Shown here piece by piece: positions 46,331 through 58,639 of a stretch of 64,000 bases of DNA. Each line of letters begins with the position of its first letter. Position 1 is the first letter of the stretch. The notes under the pieces are model-generated. The model made no database searches. It saw nothing but the letters and a program-made list of their open reading frames with translations, and was not told the DNA's origin. This DNA is from Antitrichia curtipendula (Eukaryota; Streptophyta; Bryopsida; Hypnales; Leucodontaceae). Where the stretch lies: NCBI GenBank assembly GCA_951230915.1, contig OX579635.1:48732001-48796000 (forward strand), given 5' to 3'. Made by a program: the position numbers and the translations under genes.

Positions 46331-47800
46331 CATGTTGGACATTAAATGAAGAGTTTTCTTGTATTTGAAACAATCCATTTTTGTAGTTCTGAATGTAGAT
46401 GTCTTTGCTTTAGTTTGTTGTGGTCTTATAGAGTTCATCAAAGATAACTTTAGGTCTACTATTCTCTACATCATTTTGTCAACACTATAGAGCGCAGCTC
46501 AATAGAATCTGGGATGTAGAGAATTGAACTTCATTTTGCACTAGTAAATTGTTGAGATTTGATGCCAATGTCAACATTCACTTTGGAAGGTTTAGTTCTA
46601 GCAGAGTGTATTCTTTCTTGCGGTGGTCGTAATATAGATTTTTTGGGGATAGTTTGTATACTAAGGTAGCTAGTGTTGGCCATGGAAAAAAGAGCATTAT
46701 TGTACTTAAAACCTTCCATTTTTGAAATTTTGAATACAAATGTCTTTGCTTTTGTTGTGGTCTAGGGGAGTCCATCAAAGAGCAATTTAGGTCTGCTATT
46801 CTCTCTATGTTTTTATCACCACTTTTGTTAATGGCAAGAGTGTAGCTGAGAGGACACTTAGTGAGTTAGTGCTTGTTCTATTGAGAAAATGTACCACAAG
46901 TGATTATTTTAGATGTTGGTGTCCTTGAGTAGCATTAATTTGTAATATTTAATTGTATGTAGGTTTAGTAAGAGGCTATGCAAACATGGTATTCATTATA
47001 CACTTTGGATATCTAAAGTGCCACTTTTTTCTATCTACAACCCCTTCTAAGGGCAACTATTGATAATGCATGATGATAATATATATGTATGGCTCAAAAA
47101 CTAGTGATATTGTTGCAGGTCATGTGTGAAGAATTTTGGATTTTTCCTTGTTACTACAAATGCTGGGAAAATAATTGTACCTCAATTTAGATTTTACTCA
47201 TTGTAATTGATTACTTGAGAACAACAAAAAAAATTGAGCCTTATCTAAAATGTAATTTAGAAATCATTGGTCGCTCTATGTGAGATACAATTTAAGCAAA
47301 TTGCAAAACAAAATAGGGCTAAGGAATGAATTGAAGGTACTTAACTTACATGCTATGAATGTTTTAAAGAAATCAAACAACACAAATGCAAGAGAAAAAA
47401 TGACCTTGAAAATTTTTAAAGAGTAGATAATGACCGTAAAATCGCAGCACTGAAGGCTAAATTGTATATACCCTGGTATAATTTGTACACATACTTGAAA
47501 ATTTTCGGATCGAAAAGTTGCCTCTAGTTTAGTCCTATCTATATTTGCTCAAATTTCTAATTTTAATTGACTCTACAAATTTCTATCATTGCCTCAAATT
47601 TGCTACAAATGTTCTATAACATCATTGTATAGAGAAAAATGTTGGTGACAGTTTTCAATTTCTTGTGTTTCCACATTGAGGTCATGAAATATAAAAAGAC
47701 GGATCAAGCATTGTGCGCCTATGTGAAAATGTAAAATTGTTGCTTGAGTTGCAAGCCATCCTTGTCATCAATGATCATGTTGTGTATGATGATACAACAC
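46331..47800. other. AT-rich, no gene
   Basis: Short frames only. A repeat-like segment near 46560-46720 recalls 44750-44880. Confidence 0.4.
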
Positions 47801-49120
47801 ATTATAATGTCATCTATAGTCTCAAGTTTTCATTGGCAACTTGGATTCTTGACTATCTCCCAACAAGCTTGCGAGACACCAAATACACATTGGATGTCCT
47901 TCTTTGCTGCCACTTACAATTTTTGCATAGTGCTCTTTTTTTTCTCCTACAATTTGTAAATGGGCTGTAGGAAACAACTCTATTGTAGATAAATGCCATC
48001 AATAAAGAAGTGCTATATGAAATTTTGACGTCAAAATACTGAGAAATTCTCCACACAATAAATTAATAACAATGGGCATTTAATTGAGAATGTTGAAGTT
48101 GTTATTCCTCCCCTGCAACCCCCAAACTATATACCATATCTAGAGACATTGATCTACCACAATCTCCAAGATGACGCTTTAAACTCCATCCTTATCTTGA
48201 AATTGTCTTTACCATGCAACAAGACAATTATTCCACTACCAATGTATACAATCCAAGCTTCCAAACATGATGGCAATGAAACCATAGGCTTTGTTTATAG
48301 TCAATTGTTTCAAAAAATCTCCTCATAATACACAACTGTGAATTGCAAACACAAATTGTTTTATGATTTCAATAGCAATATTCACATCCAATTTGCAATG
48401 TTCATCCATTGCATACCCAAGCAACCTATATGCAAGCATATATGATGCAGAGGATTGTGCACTTTTGCAATGTAAATAAGTCTAATCTCCCCACAATGCC
48501 ACAATGTCCCATTTTTGCACAAACCAAATATCAAAATCATAGACATCTTAGACAATTATTAAGAACCCTCATCCAAAATTATATATGTGTTAGTATATGA
48601 TACAACATAACAACTATATACTTGAAAAATTAGAGGTACCATAGCTTTGGAAAAAAACCCTGCAACAAACAATTACCCGTACGGTTAGTGCATTTGACCA
48701 AGTGCAAGAATGTCTAATTGGATGTGTCAATCCCTTTTTCATTCTAAATTGTCTCCTAAATTAAGTAGAGTACAATTTTCTACAAAATAATCAGCCACCA
48801 ATTAGCCATGCCACAACACCTTGTTATTGAAAAGAAACCTATGCCCAAACTTAGAACCATCCAAAGAATTCTGAATGGCTTGCAAACTTTGCCCTCCTTA
48901 CAATAAATTGATGTTATTGTCAATAAGGGCATGTTCGAATCTTTCATCAGAGTCACAATCTTCTATCGTTGCATTAGGGGTAGTCACGCCTTCTTCACCT
49001 CATTATCAATCATCAAAGAATCGATATGTGGCACTCTCTTGTTGGTTCTCCATGGCTTGCAGAAATTCCATTCTTTGAAGATTGAGAATGGACATTATTC
49101 TCCTCCAAAGGTCGTGAAGT
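47800..49120 (-). pseudogene. PIF/Harbinger (ALP1-like) transposase pseudogene
   Basis: Translating the minus strand in all frames gives the family's blocks in order, each broken by stops or frame changes. From high to low coordinate: MEFLQAMENQQESATYRFFD (~49100), DCDSDERFEHALIDNN, FGHRFLFNNKVLWHG, RLLGYAMDEHC (~48430), MFGSLDCIHW then WNNCLVAW each followed by a stop (~48250), LEIVVDQCL and LQGRNNNFNILN (~48150), DGIYLQ (~47995), and KKDIQCVFGVSQACWEIVKN (~47900). In intact relatives these are GMLGSIDCMHW, GSNNDINVL, DGIYP.W and RKDVERAFGVLQARW. The second catalytic Asp is Asn and the catalytic Glu is Gln, so catalysis is lost besides the stops. It belongs to a different Harbinger lineage from the 19 kb copy. 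Confidence 0.8.
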
Positions 49121-50802
49121 AGATTTCTTCATAGAAATTTTCATCTTGTTTTTCTGGTCCCCACGTGCGCTTTCACCCTATTCGCTCAAATAAAATCGGC
49201 CGCTACCTCGGAGCCGCTTCGAAGTTGCATTTGCACCGACTTTGAATCGTATTCGACCCTGCATCTGCATCGAAGCAATGACCTCCTCCGCAGGCAAAAG
49301 TTCTTCCAAGTTTCCATTTTCACTCTTCGAACGACACAAAAGGGGTGTCACACCTTCTTCATGCGAAACCGCTCCCCATTGCCTCCTCTTTCCTCTCAGC
49401 AACTTCTCATTTTTCGTAGAAGTGTGCTTCGAGAATGTGTGACTACCCCTATCGAGTGGTTGCTGCAGCTGATTCCATCACCGCTGCATCATGCTTGACC
49501 TCCACCACTTCAACAGTCCCGTGTTGTCGCGACCTGCTTCAGTTGGTTTAGGCCTTGAGGATTCCCAGTACCGTGATAGGGTTGAGCCGCTGCAGCCGGT
49601 GCAAAAAAAAGCCCACGTGAACTCGCATGACATGAACCATTGCAGTGCCAGTTACCTGCTCAGGACTGAGGATGCTCTAACCAATTCAGTGTACTGGTAA
49701 TTGCACTACTCGGGCAACAAATAGGCTCCTTTCAGGAGCGTTCACCACTGGACATCTGGGAGTTGTCCAACTACTTGCGAGCACATGATGACAGATAAGG
49801 ATTTTATTGAGGATTATCTGGGATGTGCAATCACAGAGGTCTCAGTGTCCTCTACCTGATGTAGCAATGCATCCTTGTGTCTTAAGAATGTCGATCAGGC
49901 AGTCCCCATTCGTCGAACAAGGCTCTCGCACTGACCTAGGCCAGGTCTTCAAGAATTTGGGGATCAAAGTCTCCAAAAATATCATTTTAAAAACTATTGT
50001 AAGTTAGAGCTTTTGCAAAATCAATTTCGGTGCCTGTGTTCACAACTTGACATTGTGGAAGTTGTCCATGGAGATGAGTACACAATTGAGAGATTCTGAG
50101 CATAGATTGGGAATGTATTCCAGAGTACACAATTAGCGAGGGTAAGGAGGGTTAAGAATGCTATGTCCTCGGTCATGCAAGAAATGTCGGTCTGGCACTT
50201 CTCATCGAACGGACTAAGTCTCCCACCGATATCAGCACGGCATAAGACAATTTGGGACCATGGGAAGATCCAACAGGGCATGCTGGCGGCCTTGCAGCAG
50301 GATCATAGCGATTGTAACAGTGAATTTGGCTTTCATCGATGGAGAGAAGTAGTATGATCGTATGTATGGCTTTCATCGAGAGAAGTAGTATGATCGTAGT
50401 ATGATTGTATGTATGAACGATGTAGAAGAGTACCTTGAACCAAGCTCAGCTCTCCCTAGCTTGCTTCAGTTATTTATGAAGCGCTCCTGTAGCTGGCAAC
50501 CATCTGGACTGGACTGGACAGGACATGAAACCGATTCTCCGTACGATTCTCAAGCAGTAAGCTAGTCACTACTGCTATAATTTCTGGTCGGGGCCCTCGA
50601 ATTCACACGACGGATTCGCAGGTTTCTGAACTCTATAGCTGCTGTGAAATCCAGATAGTTGATGCAATTCCAACTAGACAGACAGACACACAGTTTGGTA
50701 GGCATCGGCGGAGATTTCCATTTCCAATTACACGAGTCTTCGACCACAATCGATACATTTCGGAGAAAGCTACCAATTAATTCATGCACAGGATCGCCCA
50801 AG
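49121..50802. other. no gene recognised
   Basis: Composition is more GC-rich than upstream. The frames at 49178-49442 on either strand lack ATG starts or domains. Near 50335-50400 GTAGTATGATCGTATGTATG-like phrases repeat. Part may be promoter of the next gene. Confidence 0.4.
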
Positions 50803-51451
50803 ATGGAGACTTTGGGGAGACTGAAGGCGCACGCATTCAGTTGCTTCACGGTGCTCAGCGTGGTGTGCAACGCCTAGGGGGCAACACCTAGTGCGTGGGG
50901 GTGGCTCATGGCGCGGAGTTAGAGCTCCGCCCCAAGCACTAGCAGTAGGAGTAGTTTTACACGAATCCCTTACGGCGCGACCTATTGCATCCGCATGCCG
51001 GCAGGGGTCGCCCAGCGATTCTTCCGGCGCCATTGCCAAGGTCGCCGCTGCTACAGACTACACGCCGCAGACACTGAAGTTCAATGTCAATGTTTCCAGC
51101 AACTGCGGTCCTGTTGCAATGCAAGCGTCATTCCTCCCCTCTTCGTCCGAATCGAACGAGGTCCAGCAATGGCGCGGCCTATGGAAAGCGGACGAGCTTC
51201 GGTTTTCGGCAGTCAACAACACGGTAAACCTTACATTCGAAAACGTCGGAAGCAAAAACTCGAGCTGCAGCTTCACGATTGGCAATGTCGACGTGGGCTT
51301 CGAGGATGACTACTTGATTGCCGGGGCGGCAGATAAGTTGTGGACGAGAGTACTGTACCTGTATGCATTGCTGGCCTTCGTTGGAGTTGTAGTGCTAGCG
51401 ATTCTTGGGGTGCATGTTGTAGGTTCTCTGAGCAACAAAAAACGGAAGTGA
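50803..51451 (+). CDS. small predicted ER-type single-span membrane protein, ~168 aa (two-exon model)
   Basis: The clear part is the exon ending at 51451: AAATDYTPQTLKFNVNVSSN .. a lumenal-type domain with N-glycosylation sequons (NVS, NNT, NLT, NSS) and two or more Cys. A ~22-residue hydrophobic span (VLYLYALLAFVGVVVLAILG) and the tail SLSNKKRK follow; Lys at -3 and -4 fits a KKXX ER-retrieval signal. This frame has no upstream ATG near its start. A model joining 50803-50862 (METLGRLKAHAFSCFTVLSV, signal-peptide-like) to 51005-51451 (acceptor GCCGGCAG) keeps frame and gives a type I protein; the donor GTGTGC is weak, so the first exon is tentative. The family is not recognised. It ends 285 bp from the convergent DUF2358 gene. 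Confidence 0.5.
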
Positions 51452-51736
51452 ACCCTCACCGGCGATGCTCTGGAATACATGGTACATCCCTCAATGTAGA
51501 TTTCCAACCAAATCGTAAAAACTTTATTCTTGCACTCCGCATATATCGTCATCAGACTGTGGTACAAGTTTTTCCCAGATTTTCTGAAAGGTGCTCGAAC
51601 CTTGTTGCAGCTATGATACATGTAGATAGGCAGATTCTTTTGCAGAATGACGTCACATGTACTCCTGTGAGTCACATCCAACACACGCTCCATAACTGCG
51701 CTCCTCTGTGCCATAGCTCGGCTGGAATTCTATGGA

Positions 51737-53960
51737 TCAAGAGTGAGGAGTTGGATCTTTTCCAGAGCCCATGAAGAGGTGGGTGACGAGCATGTTACCT
51801 CGGCGCAGGTTTTCCACCAGGCGACCTACCAAAGGTACCTTGATTGTGTTCCGATCCAACAATGGTTTCTTATTCCACCTGTCCAGACATTTAATTATCA
51901 CATTCAGTGGAGCCCCAAAACAGAGTTTCATTGTGCTTAATGATCTGATATTGTCCACGAATCACGCTGAGGGCTATACTATTTTGATAATAAAGGATAT
52001 GATAACACTCACATGTCAACATGGCGAACCACTTTTCCATTTTCGACCTGCAAGAAGTAGAACAAAAGTCAAGTCCAAGTCAATTGAAAGCTGATAACAT
52101 CTCAAAAACTAATGCCGCTAGATGTTACAATACATACTCAAACCAAAAAGTTAGGTCTATGTGAAAGAAGAACATGACGCCAGCATTCCAGAGGAGACTC
52201 GTGAACGAAACTGCTATATCCATGCTTTGAGTTAAAATAATATAAACCAACGGAAGGTGCTCAGAAGACAGAACGTGTTGACAACGTTTCGACATAATAA
52301 AATGACTGTAAAATGATCAACTTTTGACATACCTGCAGCGAGATGAGGGACACCACATCAATAGTCTTCCCTCCCAACTTATATCTCTGCAGATTATCGA
52401 TCTTGATCTGCAACATAGCCAAGCATGAATTCCAGTGCAGGTCAGAGCAGTATCTTAAGCATGCATGGTACCATGCAGGCAAACCCAGAGGAATCAAATT
52501 GACTACCTCGCCAGAGCTGGGTGCAGATTCCTCCTCTGTAACAGTATACTCGATCATTTTCGCATCCTTGAAAACCTGTCAAGAACTCCTGAATATACGT
52601 CAGTCGACCGTCCACAATCCGAGGACACACACATAGTTACGGTCATCGGTCTAAAAACGATACCATTCAACGAACCCCTCACCTTCCCACTACCCTGCGG
52701 GAGTATATCAGAATTCAGATGCCTCTACAGAACCAGTTGCAGGATAACAATAAGCAGTAGAGTATCCCACGTAAACTAAAGTATTCTAAGCTTCCCAATT
52801 AGTTAAGCATGACCTTGGGGATCGAATAAAACGCCGATTTTATCTGCTTTACACTGCACAAAAACACCGAACACAAGCTTCTTCAGAAAACCCAGTGACC
52901 AAAACCCTTGCGCATTCAGGTTCCCCTGCTAGATAGACTGTCAAGTCCAGACAAACCCACTGCATTTCAAACAAAAAAAGGCGCATACCCATGGGCTTGC
53001 ATAACAGGATCCTCGAATGTCGCCTTGGGATTGTATATTTCATAGTCAGCGGCGGTTGCATTGCAGTTATACCTGCTTCCACCAGAGTAAACATGAACGG
53101 ATCACTTAACCAAAACGTACTGCAAAATCCTTAAGTTGATCTCAAGAATTGTATGTGACGTCTTCTAACACAGAAAAGAAAGAGAACGAACAACCAGGTT
53201 CGAGTTCGACTTCGCGAAAACTGGAGATTGAGAAATCATTTTAATTAGTTCAAAAGAAGCAAAAAATATACATATATATAAATCCCTACATGAGAGCCTG
53301 CACCTTACAGATTCAGTATGTGAGGCAGAATGCCAACCGCAAGATTTCCCGGTTCAGTCTTCGCCTCGCCATTCCGAGGAAACTCGTCCGTAGGAGGCGC
53401 CGACCCTTCTGCAGAGTGCCAGCAATTACAGGAACAAGTACTTAAGCTAGCGTAGGGACATGCTTCTGCGGTTATAAATGGCGGGAGAAGCAAGTAATTG
53501 CATCCAAAATATGAAACAACAAAAATTCAGTTCGATCTCGTCGAAAACAAATCTTAATTCTCGAATGACAAACAGTACGTACTAGACAGGCGCGCATAAA
53601 AAACCGATTCTAGACGAGGTGAACACCTCACGAACTCGACAGGAACCGTAGAACGACCCCAATGTACCCCACCCCGCGACGAAACAACTAAGACCCAACA
53701 TATGAAATTCTGACAAGAACCATGAAACTGAAGTGGCCTGCGTCATTATCTCGTACTACTTTCCAAGGATTGGTGAAACTCATCCCGGACTAATTTCTTG
53801 GACGGGATTGTGTCCCACTTTCATCTATTAAATTCTAGCTGTGACACTTGTCAATGATTCAAGAAATATATAGTGATCCGCAGCAGCAGCAAAAAGACAG
53901 ACTGTTGCACGTAAGCCAAATGTTGGTCTGACCAGCAGAAGCGGTGGGCGCAGACGACAT
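51737..53960 (-). CDS. DUF2358 (SnoaL-like) domain protein, 190 aa, eight exons
   Basis: Exons (minus): 53960-53933, 53408-53309, 53072-52989, 52853-52814, 52575-52507, 52407-52333, 52047-52013, 51878-51737; 573 nt, every junction GT-AG and in phase. The start MSSAPTASAEGSAPP has context ACCATGT; upstream in-frame codons lack ATG. The domain spans residues ~35-150: ILPHILNLYNCNATAADYEIYNPKATFEDP, HGVKQIKSAFYSIPK, MIEYTVTEEES, IKIDNLQRYKLGGKTIDVVS, VENGKVVRHVDMWNKKPL. It ends with a basic tail, NLRRGNMLVTHLFMGSGKDP. The DYEIY..ATFEDP and VVRHVD.W motifs define DUF2358 in plants, a SnoaL/NTF2-like fold; close homologues are uncharacterised. No transit peptide is evident in this model, and an unseen upstream exon could change that. 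Exon 4 is 40 nt and exon 7 is 35 nt. The gene looks intact. Confidence 0.88.
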
Positions 53961-54917
53961 GGTCCCGATACACACCGGCGAAACGCTGCCGCCGCTGCTG
54001 TTAAAGCGCGAGCGAAATAAGAACTGTGACAGAGGCAGAAATTGGGGATGCGAGATGAAGAGCAGCAGCTGTTGCTTCTTTGGGGCACGTTGCAGGACAG
54101 GAGACCACAGAAGAGTAAAGCTTATCAGTGCACAGGACAAGCGCCACCATGGCCGAGGCCCCAGGAGTGAGGGCGCAAGTGCGTTTCCGTCTTGTCCGCA
54201 CACCCCAACAACACGCCTTCTTCTTCTACAGAGCAGGGCTAACTTACTGCTGGGCGCGATTCTTCAGGCGCGCTCCAGTGCTCTCAGTCGCCTACGGGCT
54301 CACTGGTGGGCAACCTTGCTCGGAGAAAGGCCGCGGAGACCACGGAGCAGGATCTGCCAGCAGCAGGCTAGCCCTGGGAACACAAGATCTCAGAAGAGAA
54401 CGTCCGTTCGATTGTCGCAGTCTCTGCGAGCCACGAACTGAGCCCCGTCCAGCTAGAGACAGAAAGTGGCACTTGAGCACTAGTTTGTCTTTCAAGGCAC
54501 CCCACAGTGGACATCTATTGAAATATTTGACTTAGAAATTTCAAACAGGGGGAAATTTATGTCCAGTCAAGAGCTCTTTTTCGCTATTGAAAGTTAACTT
54601 GACGAACAACAGGAGAAACATATCATAATGCCAAAAAATAGTCGCATGGGTTCTTAAAAGTTAATTTTAACATAACACTAATATTTCAAGACTAATTGTG
54701 CTGCTCATACAACAGATATGAAAATGTAAATTCTCCTACAGATATGTATCTATATCTACAATACTCATCAACAATTACATAGTCTACTTTAATGTATCAC
54801 AAGTCTGGGACCCTTTGAAAATAGACAGGCCGCTGGAGCTCCTATATGTACAAATCTTTCAGATGAGAAATCTAACTACAAAATCTCATGTGATCAGATG
54901 CATTGAATTGACAGCCC

Positions 54918-57504
54918 CTAGATTGCAAAGTGGTAAATCTGAATGTTCTCTCCCAGCTGCGTGAAGTTGCCATTGTTTCTGGTCCTCCGGAAAAAGCCCC
55001 AGTTATAAGGTTGGTAATGCGCTGGATGCGTTTCATCAAGAAGCTGCGGCACTGGAAATACATCAATCTTGATATCAGGATCAAAGAACACAGGAATAGA
55101 AAACCTTTCCTTGGTCTCGTTCACCACAACACGGTGCTCAACTCCGCAGTATTTGTCATTGCTCCAGACCTGGAAGATGGCCCCCACATTGACCACAAAT
55201 GCATCCTGGCGAGGTTTCACTGCTATCCACTGTCCGTCCTTCCGCTTGACCTGAAGGAAATGAAATCAAGAAATTAATGACTTTCATATGCAAAGTGGAA
55301 ACAACAGATTTTCATGGCCACCATGAACTACAGATAGCACGCACCAAGAATAATCACAAAGTGTTTACAAAGACCTACAATCAAGTCATCAAAAATGCCA
55401 CAAAAGAGCCTTGACTAGTTGTTTGTCAGACTTTAGAAAAAACTCTCACCTGCAAACCACCAACGTCATCCTGTGCAAGGACCGTAAGTGCCCCTGAATC
55501 AACATGCCTGAGAAATACACCGTGATTTCAAAAATCAGCCAAAAGCCATATCGCGGTCCAATTCATGTCGGCATATATACTATCGGGGGAAATCAGGTGG
55601 GTTCCGGGAAAATTTTATATGCGCTACGAAGTGGACAGATAGAATCACACGACAAAGTTCTTAATGTTAACAAGCATTAATTTCCTATAGTTTCCATGCA
55701 GAGTGAATGTTTAAAATGATGTTAGTGTAATGGTGTTAATGTTAGCATCAGCTTGGTATTACACTGGTACCTATTAACATTAACTCAACATTAGCTTGAC
55801 ATTGATACTGTACATGATCCTAATATTCATCTAATGTTCTATCAAATTATTTAACAGTACTTCGTAAATTTGGTGAATCTAATACGGGATCATACCTATT
55901 GACACCACAGACCATGCTGGCAAGTGGGCATTGAGGGTAGTAATTCAAGCGCGCACGGATGGTATTCTCCTTGTCAAAGCAGTGGTGGAAGAGGTTGAAA
56001 GGCAAGCCAAGACTGGCAGCAATGAGGCCTAGCAACAGATTCGCCAGGTGGACCACTGCGGCCGTGTACTCTTCACATGCTTCTCGTAAGCCCTCTGGTT
56101 TTGCAGGCCACTGATTGTAGCTTTTCATCGTGGTTTCAGAGTATCTCCCACTCCTGCACAACGCGAGCAGACGAGGGTTTCATAACGGCCTGAGATCGTA
56201 GACAAAATTAAAGCGAACTGCAGAAGTGGGTGATGCAAAGGTGTGAAACAACTACCCAGAGGTCCCCGTGGGGAGTTCGCCACACAAATCTCAAATTTAG
56301 TGCCACCAAATGATAATTTTAGCCAATCCACAGAAAAACGCGAATTCTAGCAATTATCTGCTGAAGTCGTCCAATCACAAGGATAAATAAAACCAGGTGA
56401 GATAGGAGCATTCGAAGTAGTCAGAAAATATAGATTTTTCCTTAACTAGGATGTCTTTTTCATTCCAATCATGTCAAAATATTGATTTTAGGAGTGTTGC
56501 TCCAAACAATATAATCTATACTTCATCTTAGCATTCAAAATCTAGAAATAAATTTGAAATTCAAACTCTTATGTCATATTTTGATACAATGGCAATTCTC
56601 ATTGATAAACCCAAGTAGGGCCGATGACCGGAACTCAGAAAGAACGAATCCATGACAGTGCTCCAGGAGCTCGGGAAATTCGCAATCTGCCCCATGGATG
56701 CTCCTCGATTACAAATTCAATATACAACCTATAATCTATACATGTATACTCAAAAGACATCATTTCAAACTTAATAGATGCATGACGTTTGAGGGTTTGA
56801 TCATTGTGTAGATTCCGAAGAAGAGATAAGACCACATGCAGTGACCCATTTGTAATGCCCCCAAGTCTCTTTCTTGAAGGAGTAGACTGCCAGTTTCTGA
56901 GAATATTCTTTCCGTAACCCAGGTCACAGGAGTTCAGTTGAATTAGGTCTCCCAAATATCTCCATATAAACTAGCAATGGAAAGTTCAGGCTTACCTGTA
57001 ATCGTTTTCCACAGTTTCGGGCATTTCCATATACCCTAGATAAGCCCAATCAAAAATCTCTTTCCAGTCCCGCGTGTTCTTGGTGAGCTCCGAGTCATTG
57101 TAGCCGAGATTGTGTTCGAAGCTTCGGCCAATTCTCCGCTTTTCCTCGAGAGGAAGAGTGAAAAAAGATTTGGCCATCTTCTTCACGTCGTGCAGAAGCT
57201 CCCGGGGGACCTCGTGGTCCACGACCTGGAAAAAGCCCCACTCTGCGCAGGCGTTTCCGATTGCAGCCACCAGGGAGCGAAGCGGAGGGGCTTCGGAACG
57301 CTCGGTCAAGGTAGCAGCCATAGCCGACCAGTCGTGGCCCGTGGTGAGCTCTGCACCGAGGGCATCGAAAAACGGCCGGAGGCTGATCACTGGAATGTCG
57401 TCGTGGTCCAAATCGGATCCCAAGTTGGGCCGATGATCGGAACTCAGAATGAACGAATCCGTGACAGTGCTCCAGGAGCTCGGGAAATTCGCACTCCGCC
57501 CCAT
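54918..57504 (-). CDS. 2-oxoglutarate/Fe(II)-dependent dioxygenase (DOXC class), 385 aa, four exons
   Basis: Exons (minus): 57504-56996, 56153-55896, 55507-55450, 55250-54918; 1158 nt with GT-AG junctions in phase. The start is MGRSANFPSSWSTV. The N-terminal DIOX_N part includes DDIPVISLRPF and AEWGFFQVVDHEVP (~residues 35-110). The catalytic jelly roll has LNYYPQCP, then His257-Val-Asp259 (HVDSGALTVLAQDDVGGLQ) and His314 (VEHRVVV) as iron ligands, and Arg324-Phe-Ser326 binding 2-oxoglutarate. Length is typical of the class. LGYNDSELTKNTRDWKEIFD and the ending ENIQIYHFAI recall Arabidopsis At3g19000/At3g19010-type enzymes, whose substrates are poorly settled; flavonol, gibberellin or auxin substrates cannot be inferred here. 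Cytosolic by expectation. Intron 1 contains a 99-bp partial copy of exon 1. Confidence 0.92.
56611..56709 (-). repeat. 99-bp partial copy of exon 1 inside intron 1 of the dioxygenase gene
   Basis: This segment matches 57420-57518 on the same strand at about 93 of 99 positions and has no gaps. It covers the 14 bases before the ATG and the first ~28 codons. The reading frame is open (MGQIANFPSSWSTVMDSFFL..), so it holds a start codon and N-terminus but no obvious good donor at its end (CTTGG|GTTTAT is a weak candidate). Confidence 0.85.
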
Positions 57505-58160
57505 GGATGCTCCTCGATCGCTCACTCTATGAAATGCTCCAAAATCAATTCAATGCCAAATTAAAAGCAATGAATTAATTGATTGACTTCTTCTGAAAGC
57601 AATGAGGCGATTGCATCATGAAATTCCCAGTCTGGATTGACAAGAAAGGGCTGCGAGAATTAGAACCCAATCTGGGATCCCATGTACAGAACAAAAGACT
57701 ATGATGCACGTGCAGGCGGGCACTCCACACTGAAGTGCAGAACTAGCTCTATGTATGGACTGTAAATCCCTCCAGCTTTTTAAGTTAAAGAGGAGTTAGA
57801 GTAGAACGAAAGCTCGACAAATGAGCTTGAGTGATCTCCAAGCACATTGCGGAAGCTTCCGATTGAAAGGAATGGCAACCCAATTCTGTGATGAGTGCAG
57901 GAAGGAGCTGACATTCCGTTTTCGCGAAAAGGGGGGATGTATCTGATTATGGAATGGACGGAATTGGATGTGTGCTAGATTTCATCCAAACGTGGAGAGC
58001 GAGTGGCGATCGTCTCCTCTTTCCAGTCCGCCCTTCGTAAATATCATCCTGGGTATCGTTGGTTTCTTCACAAGTGGCCGGGTAGCTTTGTACGACTGAA
58101 ATCCGTAAGGCTCATGACTCATGACTCAGGCTGTCAGTCAGTCCAACTCCTGTAGTGTGC
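57505..58160. promoter_or_regulatory. upstream region of the dioxygenase gene
   Basis: This is the 5' flank of the minus-strand dioxygenase gene, more GC-balanced than the sequence beyond. No clear TATA box or known motif can be defended. Confidence 0.35.
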
Positions 58161-58162
58161 CC

Positions 58163-58366
58163 CGTGCCGTTGCCACAGCCAAAATAAATAAAAGTAATTC
58201 TAATTCATGAAAACTTTGAAATTAAATATTTTTTCCATCACAGGTCCAAACTTTGTAAAATCAAGGGCTTTCTATTGGTACCAAGAACGCGATCAGGGGA
58301 TGCACGATCTAGGAGATCTCACCATAATTAACAAACAAAACAAAACAAATAGCCTAACTTAAGGTA
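58163..58366 (+). repeat. short deletion derivative of the 5.7-7.4 kb module family
   Basis: It begins GTGCCGTTGCCACAGCCAAA and ends TAACTTAAGGTA like the array modules, but is only about 200 bp long because the middle is missing. A Stowaway-like element has inserted at its terminal TA. Confidence 0.65.
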
Positions 58367-58623
58367 CTCTCTTTGTCCCAAAATGATTGTCCATTTAGAA
58401 TGTCATGCTTTTTTTAAGGTTGTTTTGAGTAGGTCAAAAAATTACCTCCTCGTGGCTAATTTTATTTATTTAGGTTGCACTAAACACTTCCAATGTTCTT
58501 CATTGATTCTAGTGATATAAAATTTGGAGTCTTGCTTAATTATGTTTTTCACAACATGATCAATGAAATCAGCTCAAAAAAGTACCAACAAAATTGTAGA
58601 CAATCATTTCGAGATGAAGGGAG
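58367..58623. mobile_element. Stowaway-like MITE, 257 bp
   Basis: The left end CTCTCTTTGTCCCAAAATGA and the complement of the right end CTCCCTTCATCTCGAAATGA are inverted repeats with several mismatches, followed on both sides by TTGTC. TA flanks each side (58365-58366, 58624-58625). It is more diverged than the two copies near 9 kb. Confidence 0.8.
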
Positions 58624-58639
58624 TATGAACTAGTGTGTC

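Noticed and set aside
53944..54535. Plus-strand ORFs of 135-165 codons
   Set aside because: They are antisense to the first exon and 5' flank of the DUF2358 gene, GC-rich shadows without a domain.
56635..56955. 106-codon minus-strand ORF in dioxygenase intron 1
   Set aside because: It reads the exon 1 copy in the wrong frame (..EHPWGRLRISRAPGALSW); the meaningful frame is MGQIANFPSSW.
57110..57564. Plus-strand ORFs of 108 and 150 codons
   Set aside because: Antisense shadows of dioxygenase exon 1.
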